45,904 bases of DNA from Paulinella micropora (lineage: Eukaryota > Cercozoa > Imbricatea > Euglyphida): assembly GCA_009731375.1 (NCBI GenBank), contig BJOX01000045.1:1172184-1218087 (forward strand), in the 5' to 3' direction. The notes below the pieces were generated by a model that was not told the DNA's origin, searched no databases, and saw only the letters and a program-made list of their open reading frames with translations. How positions within the stretch are numbered: the first letter of the stretch is position 1; every line of letters begins with the position of its first letter. This document shows positions 11,101-20,883 of this stretch, in pieces. A program made the translations under genes and the position numbers.

Positions 11101-11387
11101 CATATCTGTCTTTCTCTTCCTACCTGTCTACCTGTCTATCTGTCTATCTATCTATCTATCTATCTATCTGTCTATCTATCTATCTACCTACCTCCTGAAA
11201 GGACCAGTCTATCTATATATCTACCTACCTACCTACTCAGCTGCCTGCCTGAGGTTTCCTCTGTTGTGAACTAAGCTGCCTACCTGCCTACCTTTGTGTG
11301 GCATGGCCAATGTATACATCTGCCTGCCTATATATCGACCAACCTACCCACCCGCCTACCTTTGCATTCTTGGGTGCATCTGCGCAG
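10988..11387. repeat. Intron with (TATC)n and diverged TACC repeats
   Basis: (TATC)n lies at about 11030-11200, then TACC/TGCC-rich sequence to the exon B2 acceptor. The segment at about 11210-11350 (AGCTGCCTGCCTGAGG and on) has a relative at 13860-13970. Confidence 0.85.
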
Positions 11388-11460
11388 ATCATTACGGGTT
11401 TTAGCAACGACCTGAGCGACTGGAGTGATGTGGCGTCCTCGATCAAACTCAATGATCCAG
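11388..11460 (+). CDS. Exon B2 of the crystallin-like gene
   Basis: The acceptor is CTGCGCAG and the donor CCAG|GTTGTC. Phase 0 reads IITGFSNDLSDWSDVASSIK and then LNDP. DLSDW-D-SSIK is the second half of a crystallin-type motif. It leaves phase 1. Confidence 0.78.
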
Positions 11461-11476
11461 GTTGTCAATCGTTCTT

Positions 11477-11518
<42 letters not shown>

Positions 11519-11764
11519 CTATCTATCTATCCTATCTATCTATCCTATCTATCTATCCTATCTATCTATCCTATCTATCTATCTATCCTATCTTTCTATC
11601 TATCAATCTTTCTATCTTTCTATCTTTCTTTCTTTCTTTCTTTCTTTTCTTTCCTTCCTTCTTTCATTCTTTCATTCTTTCTTTCCTTCTTTCCTTCTTT
11701 CTTTCCTTCTTTCTTTCCTTTTTTCTTTCTTTCCTTCTTTCTTTTCTGTTCTTCTTCTTTTTAG
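11461..11764. repeat. Intron of TATC, CCTATCTA and TTTC repeats
   Basis: Pyrimidine-only microsatellite runs up to the exon C2 acceptor. The repeat itself provides a very long polypyrimidine tract. Confidence 0.9.
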
Positions 11765-11822
11765 GCATCGCCTACTTTTACACAAGCTACAACTGGGCAG
11801 GAAATTTATTTGCATACGCCAG
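11765..11822 (+). CDS. Exon C2 of the crystallin-like gene
   Basis: The 58-base exon reads GIAYFYTSYNWAGNLFAYA in phase 1 with donor CCAG|GTATGTA and leaves phase 2. Length and phases equal those of exon C1, and the flanking intron start (GTATGTATTG) is also shared. Confidence 0.78.
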
Positions 11823-11907
11823 GTATGTATTGCCTATGTAGCCAAGCAAAGAAATTTCTCAGTATATATATATATATATATATGAATATATATATATATA
11901 TATATAT

Positions 11908-11951
<44 letters not shown>

Positions 11952-12809
11952 TTATATATACACATTATATTATATTATGTATATATATGTATGTATTTAT
12001 AGTATATAACTTATGCCGTATGTATAAGTTGCTCAGGGACACACTTTCCGTGGACTACGTTAAATTATATCATATCGTTGTATGCTATGTAAATGTACAT
12101 GAATATGCGCGTGTCAATATATATGTATATGTATATGTATACCATACGTATGTGTTGATATCCATGCCAGCGGTACAAGTTGGGTGGGCTCGTCAGTAAT
12201 ATTATGTTGTAATATATATCCTTTTTTTTTGTGTGTTTTTTGTTTTGTTTTTTTTTGTTTTGTTTTGTTTTGTTTTTTAACATTTAACATGTACGTGAAT
12301 ATTGCGTTTATGTATTCCATAAGTATATGTTTTGATCTATGCAAGCGATATTGCTTGGTTGGGCTCGAGATGTCATCATACTATGGTATGACATATTATA
12401 TTCTTCACATCATCATATGTATATGCATATCCGTTATGTACAATAATGTATCTGCTGTCGTCTTGGCCAGCGACTCTGCTTGGATGGGCTGCTGATTATG
12501 CTGTGGAAGAAGCGTTTTAGATCATACATACATGTTTATGCGCTATGTACACGTATGTGTTGCTGTATGTGCCAGCGACTTGGCTTGGGTAAGCTTGTCG
12601 TTTCACTTTATTTAATTTAAAAAAAAATTTAAAAAAAAATCATGCATAGACATAAGTATGCATATGCATTATGCACATGTATATGTTGTGTCTGTGCCAG
12701 CACACTGCTTGGGTGGGCTGGTCATCATACTATGTTATACTATACCAAATGTATAGGTATATTTATTTGCGTTATGTTTTGTATTATAATATGTTGTTTT
12801 TTGTGCCTG
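11823..12809 (+). repeat. Intron array 3 with decoy acceptor-like cores
   Basis: TA and TTTA repeats (11860-11960) are followed by the third copy of the acceptor-core array. Cores lie near 12165, 12340, 12465, 12575 and 12700. At 12801-12809 the position of the functional acceptor reads TGCCTG instead of TGCCAG. Confidence 0.75.
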
Positions 12810-12921
12810 CAACGTTGCTGCCTTGGACGCGACCTTTGACAACAAGATCAGATCGCTCAGAGTGCCGATAGGAGGATCCGTCACGCTGTACTCTGAAGCC
12901 AACTACCAAGGCATATCCCAG
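12810..12921 (+). pseudogene. Exon A3 of the crystallin-like gene, probably not spliced in
   Basis: It has the same length (112) and phase as A2, and the reading is open (NVAALDATFDNKIRSLRVP, then [14 protein letters not shown]). The acceptor dinucleotide is changed from AG to TG at 12808-12809, and no B3 or C3 exon follows. Its phase-0 end cannot join the phase-1 start of the next coding exon at 14107. It is either dead or uses an acceptor further inside. Confidence 0.65.
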
Positions 12922-13066
12922 GTGCAGCTAATCACACCTTTTTCTTGTCTATCTAATCTATGTACATATCTATCTATCTCTACTACCTACTACCTACCTA
13001 CCTACCTACCTACCTACCTACCTACTTACCTATACATATACTATCTATCCATCTATCTATCTATCT
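12922..13066. repeat. Intron start with TACC and TATC repeats
   Basis: The flank GTGCAGCTAATCACACC matches those after A2 and (stray) in the A1-B1 intron. It then runs into TACC/TATC units. Confidence 0.8.
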
Positions 13067-13369
13067 GAAAACATCCTGGACGCACGAGCCTACAAGACCA
13101 ACCGATACAACAAGCTCAAATCTCAAATCGAGGACAACGGATGGACCTGCCACCTTCGACCAATCGAATGCGGGGCTCGCGGCATGGTATCGTTCTCTGT
13201 TCATCGATGTTTCCGCGCCTTGGGTTTTTCCCATCCCCAATCCAAATCCCTTTGCTTCAAGCTATCCTCCTGCGTAGCTCGTTGCTCTTTTGCGATTTAT
13301 CGCTCCTGTGCAGTCAAAAATTGGACTAATCTTCCTCTAGTCCGTATTGGTGACTGCATTCCATCATAG
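13067..13369 (+). pseudogene. C-terminal fragment of a non-LTR retroelement protein
   Basis: The plus frame is open from 13067 to a TAG at 13367. It reads NILDARAYKTNRYNKLKSQI, then NGWTCHLRPIECGARGMV, then a Cys-rich basic tail. K-RY-L-NGW-PIE-GARG is the conserved C-terminal block that follows the reverse transcriptase in some LINE-like families. The 5' part is missing and insertion was into TATC repeat. It is unrelated to the LINE at 326-4177. Confidence 0.6.
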
Positions 13370-13690
13370 CCGTCCAGTGTTGCATAGCCCGGGCTAGGTC
13401 CCTGCGGGGGTTTAGGCCTCATACAATGTCATCATTGTAGCTTGCGCAAGCTTACGGTGCTCAAAACACTTGGACTAACGGCTTCCTTTTCTTTCTCTTC
13501 TTCCTTATCCTCCCACTCTCCATTCCTAGATTGCCTTTTTCTTCAACGTCCTTCCTCCTCTTCTTTTTCCAGAACACAGTCTACCCGTGATTCCCATCCC
13601 GGACACATGCACAGTACACAAATTATTGTTTGATGTGAAACTGCGTTCCTTTGCAAGGACTACATTCCTTTGCGACATCTCATCTATATA
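13370..13690 (+). mobile_element. Probable 3' region of the retroelement fragment
   Basis: GCCCGGGCTAGGTCCCTGCG and a pyrimidine-rich segment follow the stop. There is no coding sequence, and the right border is unclear. Confidence 0.4.
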
Positions 13691-13705
13691 TCTGTCTATA
13701 TAATG

Positions 13706-13777
<72 letters not shown>

Positions 13778-14106
13778 GCAAGTTAGCTAGCAGCTGGCTG
13801 CGCAGCTCCTGGAATAACCACTCTATCCATCTACCTATCTACCTAATATCTACCTACCTACCTACCTAGCTGCCTGCTGCATGCCTGAGGTTTCATCTGT
13901 TGTGTACATGCCTTCCTACTAACCTGCCAACCTTCCTACCTTCAGTGTGGAACGGCTAGTGTATACATCTACCTCTCTCTATCTCTTTCTCTCTTTCTCT
14001 CTTTCTCTCTTTCTCTCTTTCTCTCTCTCTCGCTCGCTCGCTCGCTTGCGTTCTCTGTCTGTCTGTGCCTATCTATCTATCTGTCTCTTTGTCTGTCTTT
14101 CTGCAG
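13691..14106. repeat. Intron with (TATC)n, TACC and (TC)n
   Basis: (TATC)n lies at 13707-13777. From 13801 on, the sequence is the left end of the 2.4-kb duplicated segment. The part at 13855-13970 resembles the A2-B2 intron (AGCTGCCTGC, TGAGGTTTC), but TC repeat and a different exon stand where exon B would be expected. Confidence 0.75.
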
Positions 14107-14277
14107 TTTGCAAGGAGGATACGCCTAATTGGCAAAATGGGAGGGGCTTCACGTGCGCTATTTACGCATCTTACTGGTGCGCCAACGGCCGCTTCACGAC
14201 TGGGAATGAATGGACTGGTGGAAGCACGTACAACCTCCCTGAAAATAACTGCTGCGCCTGTGGGAAATCAGTCACAG
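14107..14277 (+). CDS. Cys-rich domain exon K1 (copy 1)
   Basis: The acceptor TTTCTGCAG and donor TCACAG|GTAGAC give a symmetric phase 1-1 exon of 171 bases. It codes VCKEDTPNWQNGRGFTC, then IYASYWCANG, then YNLPENNCCACGKSVTG. The spacing C-ED..W..G..C..Y..YWC.NG..NCCACGKS recalls a small extracellular Cys-rich domain that I associate, from memory only, with algal and alveolate proteins. Disulfide bonding is likely, and the function is unknown. An identical domain is at 28835 and diverged ones at 32127 and 33556. Confidence 0.78.
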
Positions 14278-14441
14278 GTAGACATATTATATATGTATAT
14301 ATATACGTATGTATATATATATATTTTATATATATATATATTATATATATAATACATATATACCTTCCTTTATGCACCACATTTGTATGCAAATATGCAA
14401 ACCTACTTGAAATTGTGTACACCCCCACCCTCATTTCGCAA

Positions 14442-14510
14442 CTCAGGCTCCCTCTCCGGAATCGAACCCTAATTCTCCGTCACCTGTTAACGCCACGTTA
14501 GTCCACTACA
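14442..14510 (-). other. 18S rRNA-derived fragment, antisense in intron
   Basis: The minus strand reads GTTAACAGGTGACGGAGAAT followed by TAGGGTTCGATTCCGGAGAG and GGAGCCTGAG. This is the highly conserved 5'-domain sequence of eukaryotic 18S rRNA (known GGTTCGATTCCGGAGAGGGA). Only about 65-70 bases match, so it is not an rRNA gene. It also looks like a tRNA B box but extends well beyond one. Copy 2 is at 29202-29270. Confidence 0.75.
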
Positions 14511-14810
14511 CTCGCTCCTGTTGGAATTAATCATGGTTTGTGGGAATCAGGAGTTGGGAGCTTATGTTTGCAGGGGTGGCTAGCCCCAGACTTGATGTTG
14601 ATGCTGATACAGTTTTTTTTTTGGAACTTGACGCAAATATTTACGTTAGGGGAGTGTCCTGAATGCCAAAGGTCCTAGTTTTTTTGGCAGTACCTGCCGG
14701 TACCCCTGCAGTTGAACGTACTCTGTCGACGGGGAAAGGGGGTCTGGGGCCCTATTCCCGGGATCCCTAGCCCCGAAATTGTACGTACCCGAAGCAAATT
14801 AGCCAGCACA

Positions 14811-15200
14811 AAATGAATGCCTGAGAATGCTCCAAGGCCCTAAAAGTTGTGCCAGAAGAGTTGAGAGGCTGATTTTTTGGTTTTCACTACCTCGGGTGGC
14901 GCTCTCTTTAGGGGACTACTTGAAATAAAGATTTAGAAAGATTCTGACAAAGTAGTGCCAAAATGAATGGCTGAGAATGCTCCAAGGCCCTAAAAGTTGT
15001 GCCAGAATGGTTTACAGGATGATTTTTTGTACTTTCACAACCTTAACACTGTCTCTTTTAGGGGTATAGCTGAAATTAGGAATAGTGAACATAATGACAA
15101 AGTAGTGCCAAAATGAATGAATGGCGGAGATTGCTCTGAGCCTGTAAAAGTTGTGCATATGAGGATGAGAGGAAAAGCGATGTTGGGAAGAGAGGGGTAG
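14811..15200. repeat. Three 150-bp tandem repeats in intron
   Basis: Units start AAATGAATG at 14811, 14961 and 15111. Each contains GCTCCAAGGCCC or a variant and AAAAGTTGTGC. The exact 150-base period holds across the two full units. The same array recurs in copy 2 (about 29570-29940). Confidence 0.85.
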
Positions 15201-15296
15201 AGGGGAGGGGGGGGGGGGGGGGGGGGGCGCGAAGAAGCGCACCGTAAACTATCCTTTCAAGTGTTGGCTATGCTGAAATAGTGTACTTGCTATTAG

Positions 15297-15376
15297 CGTC
15301 GCCTTCTCCGTCTGCGACCAGACCAGCTCGGTCAGCGTCACTGCTCCGGTGTCTCAGTCAGTGAGCCCTTCTCCAG
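15297..15376 (+). CDS. Ser/Pro linker exon (copy 1), borders uncertain
   Basis: The segment lies between TGCTATTAG and CTCCAG|GTATAT. A phase-1 start at 15297 would meet a TGA. An internal acceptor (CTCAGTCAG, giving VSPSPG) keeps phase 1-1 and matches the shorter linker exon at 32626. It joins two Cys-rich units. Confidence 0.45.
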
Positions 15377-15614
15377 GTATATCGCATATGTGTAATATTA
15401 TGTGTTTATTTACTATTCTATTTATTTATTTTATTATTACTTCGTTAATTAATTACTATTACATGTATTATTTATTTATTATTTGGTATACTTATTTTTT
15501 GTATGACTATTTTATGTTTATTCGTCGTATGTAATGTATGTAATGTATGTAATGTATGTAATGTGTGCATGTATCTACCTAATCTATCTATCTATTTATC
15601 ATCGTGCTACAAAG
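15377..15614. other. Intron, AT-rich with TGTAA repeats
   Basis: TTTATTTA-rich sequence is followed by four TAATGTATG units near 15530-15560. Nothing coding is seen. Confidence 0.7.
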
Positions 15615-15680
15615 CCTGTCCCCTTAACACATACCAGAATGGTACCTGTGGATGTCCGAATAGCGGCGTCCAATGCTTTG
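15615..15680 (+). CDS. Cys-rich micro-exon D1
   Basis: The 66-base phase 1-1 exon lies between CTACAAAG and CTTTG|GTAAAA and codes ACPLNTYQNGTCGCPNSG, then VQCF. Four Cys lie in 23 residues, so it is probably a small disulfide unit. It joins in frame to the exon at 16070. Confidence 0.7.
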
Positions 15681-15867
15681 GTAAAAGACTCATTTCACAC
15701 CTGACACTGAACACATAACCATAAGCAGGTAACAGCATGCGTCTCTCTCGCTCTCTCTCGCTCTCTCTCGCTCTCTCTCGCTCTCTTTCGCTCTCTCGCT
15801 CTCTCTCGCTCTCTAGATGGACAGATGGATAGATGGATAGATGGATAGATAGATAGATGGATAGATG

Positions 15868-15906
<39 letters not shown>

Positions 15907-16069
15907 TAGATTAGATTTAGATTTTACACTGTTACTACTACTACTCTACTATCACTGTTACTACTACTTTTCTACTACCTGTTACCACTACTCTACTACC
16001 ACTGTTATTACTACTACTCTACTACCACTGTTACTACTACTACTCTACTACCACTGTTACTAGTTGCAG
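15681..16069. repeat. Intron with CTCTCTCG, GATA and ACTACT repeats
   Basis: (TCTCTCGC)n lies at 15740-15810, (GATA/GATG)n at 15815-15905 and ACTGTTACTACT-type repeats to the acceptor. Confidence 0.85.
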
Positions 16070-16153
16070 CGTGTCAGGCAAGTTTCCCATTCAAGTGCAT
16101 TGGGCAATATGGCGATGCCGCTTGCTTCAACAACCAGTATTATGCCGCAGTTT

Positions 16154-16155
<2 letters not shown>
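16070..16155 (+). pseudogene. Terminal exon E, truncated copy 1
   Basis: It reads CQASFPFKCIGQYGDAACF and then NNQYYAAVC, and is cut after GCAGTTTGC by TC repeat and the transposon. The complete version is at 30900-31099. Translation would continue into the TC repeat (a Ser-Leu dipeptide run). Confidence 0.8.
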
Positions 16156-16190
<35 letters not shown>

Positions 16191-16295
16191 CTCTCTTGCT
16201 CTCTCTCGATCTCTCTCGATCTCTCTCGACCTCTCTCGACCTCTCTCGACCTGTCCAACCTATCTACCTTATGTACTCTTGCTCGCTCTCTCTCG

Positions 16296-16345
<50 letters not shown>

Positions 16346-16369
16346 CTCTCTCGCTCTCACTCTCGCTCG

Positions 16370-16408
<39 letters not shown>

Positions 16409-16409
16409 A

Positions 16410-16467
<58 letters not shown>
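16156..16467. repeat. (TC)n microsatellite with AC block, left flank of the transposon
   Basis: TC, TCGC and CACA tracts. The transposon starts directly after CTCTCTCT, and the other side also begins CTCTCTCT, so an 8-base target duplication would be invisible. Confidence 0.9.
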
Positions 16468-16469
<2 letters not shown>

Positions 16470-16573
16470 GACGATTAGCTCTAAGCTGCTGTCATCGTTC
16501 ACGGGGCCGTCTTCTGTCCGTGAAGTTCACGGCTAGTCCAGTCTTCACGGTAGCGTTCACGTACCCGTGAACT
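16468..16573 (+). repeat. Left terminal inverted repeat
   Basis: The first ~95 bases pair with the complement of 27890-27991, with about a dozen mismatches and one gap by eye. Sub-repeats GTTCACGG and CCGTGAA recur, and the inner end is the palindrome GTTCACGTACCCGTGAAC (16555-16572). Confidence 0.9.
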
Positions 16574-17016
16574 ATATGTGATATTGATAAATTATATTAA
16601 AGTAGAAATTAATTTACACAGGAAACAAAATATTAATAATAGTTATATAATCATTTGTATGAATAGATGAAACAAGTTTCAACTTAAAAAATTGATGAAG
16701 CTTCATCGAGCGCAGAGATACGCAAACACTGTTTTAATAAAATACTTGCCACTCGTAGAGTCTGAGTGGAAAGCAGATAGAATGGAAGAGGTATTAAAGA
16801 GATACAAAGGTGGAACACAAAATGAAGCGTAAAAAAAGAAAGGAAGGAAGAAGAGACACTATTATTCTCAAATCAACAGTGGCAGTGGTGTAATTGATTA
16901 CAACTCAGCCTAATATTACTTTTAGTGCCAGCAGATCGGAACTATAAAGGAACTCATAATTCATGATAGATTTTTTTTTGAAATCGTGATTAATATTGCA
17001 TATTTTTTTATAATAG
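16574..17016. other. AT-rich non-coding sequence inside the left TIR
   Basis: Nothing coding is seen. This is the 3' flank of the leftward gene. Confidence 0.6.
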
Positions 17017-17441
17017 TCACGGCCAAGGTTTCAATGAATTTTCGTAATGAAATTGAAAAAGCCCGTGACCCACATTTGTGGGTGTGCCAAGGCAAAGACG
17101 AGCGCCAAAATGTGGACGGATACTGACGATTCCATTCTTCACAGCTTCAAAGAAAAAAAATCTACTTCTGATTCCTTCCAAAGTTTTCACTTCGAACGAA
17201 AGCGGAAGTTCAAGTGCTGTGGGAACGCGGTCGAGTTTGATGGGGCAAGCACGCGAGCACCTTTCCTTGATGGCTGCGATAAGTTCATCGACAGTGTGCC
17301 ACGGTTTGTCTTCATTAAAAGCCACTGCATTCAACACATGATGGATAACAGCCGCATGGCCATCACATAGAGAGCTTCCGTGATAAGAGGCGAAAAAAAA
17401 CCATCGTAGCCTGATAAGATTATACGTTGCTTTCAAAGTAC
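17017..17441 (-). CDS. Transposase-like gene, last exon
   Basis: The acceptor is TTACTCATAG at 17442. The exon reads LKATYNLIRLRWFFFASYHG, then SSLCDGHAAVIHHVLNAVAF, and ends at a TGA (17017). FFASYHG..LCDGHAAV is the conserved block downstream of the second catalytic Asp in this transposase-like family. The remainder contains GIVSIRPHFG. It is probably nuclear and DNA-acting. It follows the exon at 17532 across a short intron of about 90 bases. Confidence 0.7.
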
Positions 17442-17531
17442 CTATGAGTAAGAGGGGTAGCACATGAATCAAGACTCAAGCTTGGGAAAGAAAAGGCATG
17501 CACACAAATTATACGTATGATGATACTTACT

Positions 17532-18534
17532 GAAAAATGCGATGGTCGATGAAATCTAGAAGTGGTTGGGCCCGCCATCCGAAAAGATGTCTACGCCTCG
17601 CAAAGTGGAGTTTGCCTTCTCCGCAACGATCTTCTGGATCCTTTCAAACGCCTTCAGGAAAGCTTCGTGGACATACGCGAAATTATTTTTTACTTCCTCA
17701 CTACCTTCGCAAACTACATCTATATACTCCCACTCCACACACTGAGCAGTCACGTTCCGCAAAAACAAACAAACGCCAGGTCGATTGCTCTGTTCTCATT
17801 ACCCACGGCAAATTTCGTTAAATCAATAATGAGCACAACCTTTCCTCCCCCGCTCTTTAGCTCTCTCCTTAGTTTAGGCAACAAAGAAGAATGTGATTTT
17901 TTCACCATCGTATGGAGTGCAAACTGGTCGACCCTCTTGGCTAATTTCTTAAGTTCCTTTGCTTCTGGCTCAGACAAATTTGGTTTCTTTTGAAGCTTTG
18001 AAAAAGAAGCTAGGACCTTATCCGCTTCTCTGCAATGCGGGCACCTGGGCCAATATGACGCGCCATGAGCAACGCACCAAAATTGTTTGTCGATTGCATG
18101 AAGGAACTCGTCAGTCCCTGGTGGACGGATAGACTTGGCCTCCCTGACTACTGACAGGGCATTACGATGAAGTTATGGCAGCGTATGCCCGCGACCGAAA
18201 AGACACTGCAATACACCAAGGCTGAAATTGTCATACCACTTCTTGCGATAAGGAACTGGCGGGCGTTTTGTCAGCCAAAGAGTAACCATTACCCTTGAAG
18301 TGTCAAAAATTTCCTTTGTGTATCGAATGGCATGGTATATCCTAAGATTATTAGTCAAACGCTTGGGTAGTCTGGAAAGAGTTCCTGCATGTGCGGCGGC
18401 TCGCAAAGAGCAGACACCAGTGCAATTGGTGCATGCATTGAAGGAGCTAGTCTCCAAGAGACCAACCGTGAACATCTTGGAAAAAGCAGCCAGTTCCTTC
18501 TCTCTGCCCAGTTCGGGTGTTAGCAGCATTGTAT
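17532..18534 (-). pseudogene. Transposase-like gene, catalytic exon with stops and a frameshift
   Basis: The exon runs from acceptor TTCGTCAG (18535) to donor TTTTTCA|GTAAGT (17531). In order it shows FNACTNCTGVCSLRAAAHAG, RIYHAIRYTKEIFDTSRV, KKWYDNFS, HAIDKQFWCVAHG, CPHC, VVLIIDLTKFAVGNENRAID (first catalytic-type Asp) and VDIFSDGGPNHF (second). It has in-frame TAA at 18173-18175 and TAG at 17556-17558, the latter directly after NHF. Near 17760 the frame changes at an A5 (plus strand) run. With these lesions this copy cannot make the protein unless some are sequencing errors. The D..D arrangement is seen; the fold is inferred. Confidence 0.75.
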
Positions 18535-18756
18535 CTGACGAAAGCAGGCAGAATCACTATGTATATATATTGCCGAGCCAAGTTGCTTACCTTCGCTTTG
18601 CGCAGGCGTTGAAGATTCATTCACGCTCTGGGCAGGTACCTTCGATGTTTGACGAATCTAATTCACAAAATGTATCATGCAATATGATGTTGGGTGAAAG
18701 AGAGGAAGTTTGAATTCGAACAATGGTCAGAGCAGAAGTACCAAAGGGCATGTTAC

Positions 18757-18865
18757 GTTCCGCTGATGAACACTATGACATTTGCTGCATTGAGGAGGGC
18801 ATTTGTGAGCACCTTGCGCGCCCGGCTTGCGATGGGCTGTATCGTCAGTCATGACAACACCACAC
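18757..18865 (-). CDS. Transposase-like gene, Cys/His exon
   Basis: The acceptor is TTTTTTTCAG at 18866, in phase 2. It reads CGVVMTDDTAHRKPGAQGAH, then KCPPQCSKCHSVHQRN. The CPPQCSKCH cluster suggests a small zinc-binding site. The phase joins exactly to the preceding exon end (TGCTCAAA|GTAAGT). The donor at 18756 is less sure. Confidence 0.6.
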
Positions 18866-18922
18866 CTGAAAAAAATTCAGATAAAATTGATCAAGGCTTC
18901 GCAGTCTGAGAAAAAAACTTAC

Positions 18923-19684
18923 TTTGAGCACTCCGTCACTTTCAGAGTCTTTTGCTTCTTCCTTTGTGCCTGCCGTTCATCTGTTGTTTCTCCATCCACA
19001 CTCTCTGCGTACTTGAACTTATCGTGAGTAAGCATGTTGTAGTCGTGAGCCTGCTTAAGTTTCTGCTGCCCGCGTTTATGATTGCGTTTAGATTGAGTAA
19101 AGTGAGTTGGAACCGCAGCAGAAGGAGTCGAGTCTAGAATTGAAAGCGCAGAGCGATTATACAACTGTCTGTCAATCTCAGGAAGAGCATCGTTAGCATA
19201 TGACAGCTTAAAGTCAACCCATGTCCAGAATCTAGATTTTCTCAAGCGAAAAGACTCGCCAGAAAGAATCGTAACTCCGGAAGGAGGTGGGCAGTGTAGG
19301 CGTNNNNNNNNNNACAGTGTAGGCGTAAGAAATTCAAAAACCGAAATATTCGTACGAGGTGTGGGAGCGCGAGAGCGAGAGCGGTGCAGATGTTCTGCAC
19401 AACTTCTCCAAGTGTTCATATTTTTTCCCACGAGCAAGTCGAACCTCTGACTGAGACACGTTGGCAAAGGAAGCAAGAAAGTCAGTAGAAATATGCTTGT
19501 GTCCAGACATAGCAAGAGCCAGAAGTGGCGCTCGCATGCTTGAGCCATGAGGAGGCAAACTAAGTAGAACATCTCTGAAGTTCAGAGCAACATTTACCAA
19601 AGCCTCCAAATCCAACTTAGGATCCTCATCCAGCTCGAACGCGATGCGGGCAGGAACAGTAATGATTCGTGATACTACTGGAAT
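18923..19684 (-). CDS. Transposase-like gene, N-terminal-side exon (frame broken at a T run, 10-N gap)
   Basis: The acceptor is TCTTTTTAG at 19685. It reads IPVVSRIITVPARIAFELDE, then LALAMSGHKHISTDFLASFA, then KKYEHLEKLCR, then (after frame correction) SGVTILSGESFRLRKSRFW, FKLSYANDALPEID and a basic C-terminal part. The frame fails at GGTTTTTGA near 19337 and would continue if the T run had six bases. The 10-N gap at 19304-19313 is flanked on both sides by CAGTGTAGGCGT. The donor is CAAA|GTAAGT at 18922. Confidence 0.65.
19304..19313. other. Assembly gap (10 N) with repeated flank
   Basis: CAGTGTAGGCGT ends the left side and occurs again at the start of the right side, as if two overlapping contig ends were joined with a fixed spacer. 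Confidence 0.9.
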
Positions 19685-19834
19685 CTAAAAAGAAAGAAAA
19701 ACAAAATTTAACAGAAAAATCACACACACACATGTATATGTATATACAATATTATATATAATATTATATATATAATATTATACATATATACATATATATA
19801 CATATATTTGCATTTATTACATATATATATACTA

Positions 19835-19866
<32 letters not shown>

Positions 19867-19936
19867 ATAGTTTTAACAACTGTTGCTACTACTACTGCTG
19901 CTATTACTGCTGCTGCTACGTATATTACTACTATAG

Positions 19937-20021
<85 letters not shown>

Positions 20022-20058
20022 AACTACTACTACAACTACTACTAGAACTACTACTAGA

Positions 20059-20146
<88 letters not shown>

Positions 20147-20244
20147 ACTACTACTACTGTTACGCTAAAGCTAATATTGCTGCTACTACTACTACTACTA
20201 CTACTACCACTACTACTACCACGACTGCTACTACTACTACTACG

Positions 20245-20277
<33 letters not shown>

Positions 20278-20324
20278 GCTGCTGCTGCTATCGCTGCTGA
20301 TATAACTAGTATTGCTACTACTGT

Positions 20325-20372
<48 letters not shown>

Positions 20373-20619
20373 TACTACAGCTGCTGCTGCTATATCTAGT
20401 ATTGCTACTACAACTACTACAACTACTAATAGTATGACTACTAGTACTACTACTATAGCTACTACTACTATAGCTACTGAAACTACTACTACTGCTACTA
20501 CTACTACTACTACTGCTGCTGCTTCTGCCGCCGCTATTACTACTACGTATACTATAACCTGCATTTATTATATATATATAGTATTGCTGCTACTGTTATA
20601 ACTATAGCCAGCACTGCTG

Positions 20620-20714
<95 letters not shown>

Positions 20715-20724
20715 GCTACTACTG

Positions 20725-20758
<34 letters not shown>

Positions 20759-20778
20759 TACCACTTCTACTACTACTT

Positions 20779-20823
<45 letters not shown>

Positions 20824-20826
20824 AGT

Positions 20827-20883
<57 letters not shown>

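Larger units (their letters stand above)
14278..15296. repeat. Intron with TA repeat, antisense 18S-like fragment, 150-bp tandem repeats and poly-G
   Basis: (TA)n lies at 14285-14355, an rRNA-like piece at 14442-14510, three 150-bp repeats at 14811-15200 and a run of about 30 G near 15198-15228. No coding exon is visible. Confidence 0.8.
13801..16155 (+). repeat. Duplicated segment, copy 1 (partner 28537-30985)
   Basis: Exons, introns and repeats match 28537-30985 almost base for base. About a dozen substitutions were counted by eye, plus length changes in the TA, poly-G and GATG tracts. The copy stops at GCAGTTTGC (16155), where the TC tract and the TIR transposon begin. Confidence 0.92.

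Noticed and set aside
14442-14510. tRNA gene or tRNA-derived SINE because of GGTTCGATTCC
   Set aside because: The match continues into conserved 18S rRNA sequence on both sides, and no tRNA cloverleaf or A box at proper spacing was found.
19764-20764. Poly-Val/Ala minus-strand ORFs
   Set aside because: Translations of TAC triplet arrays.
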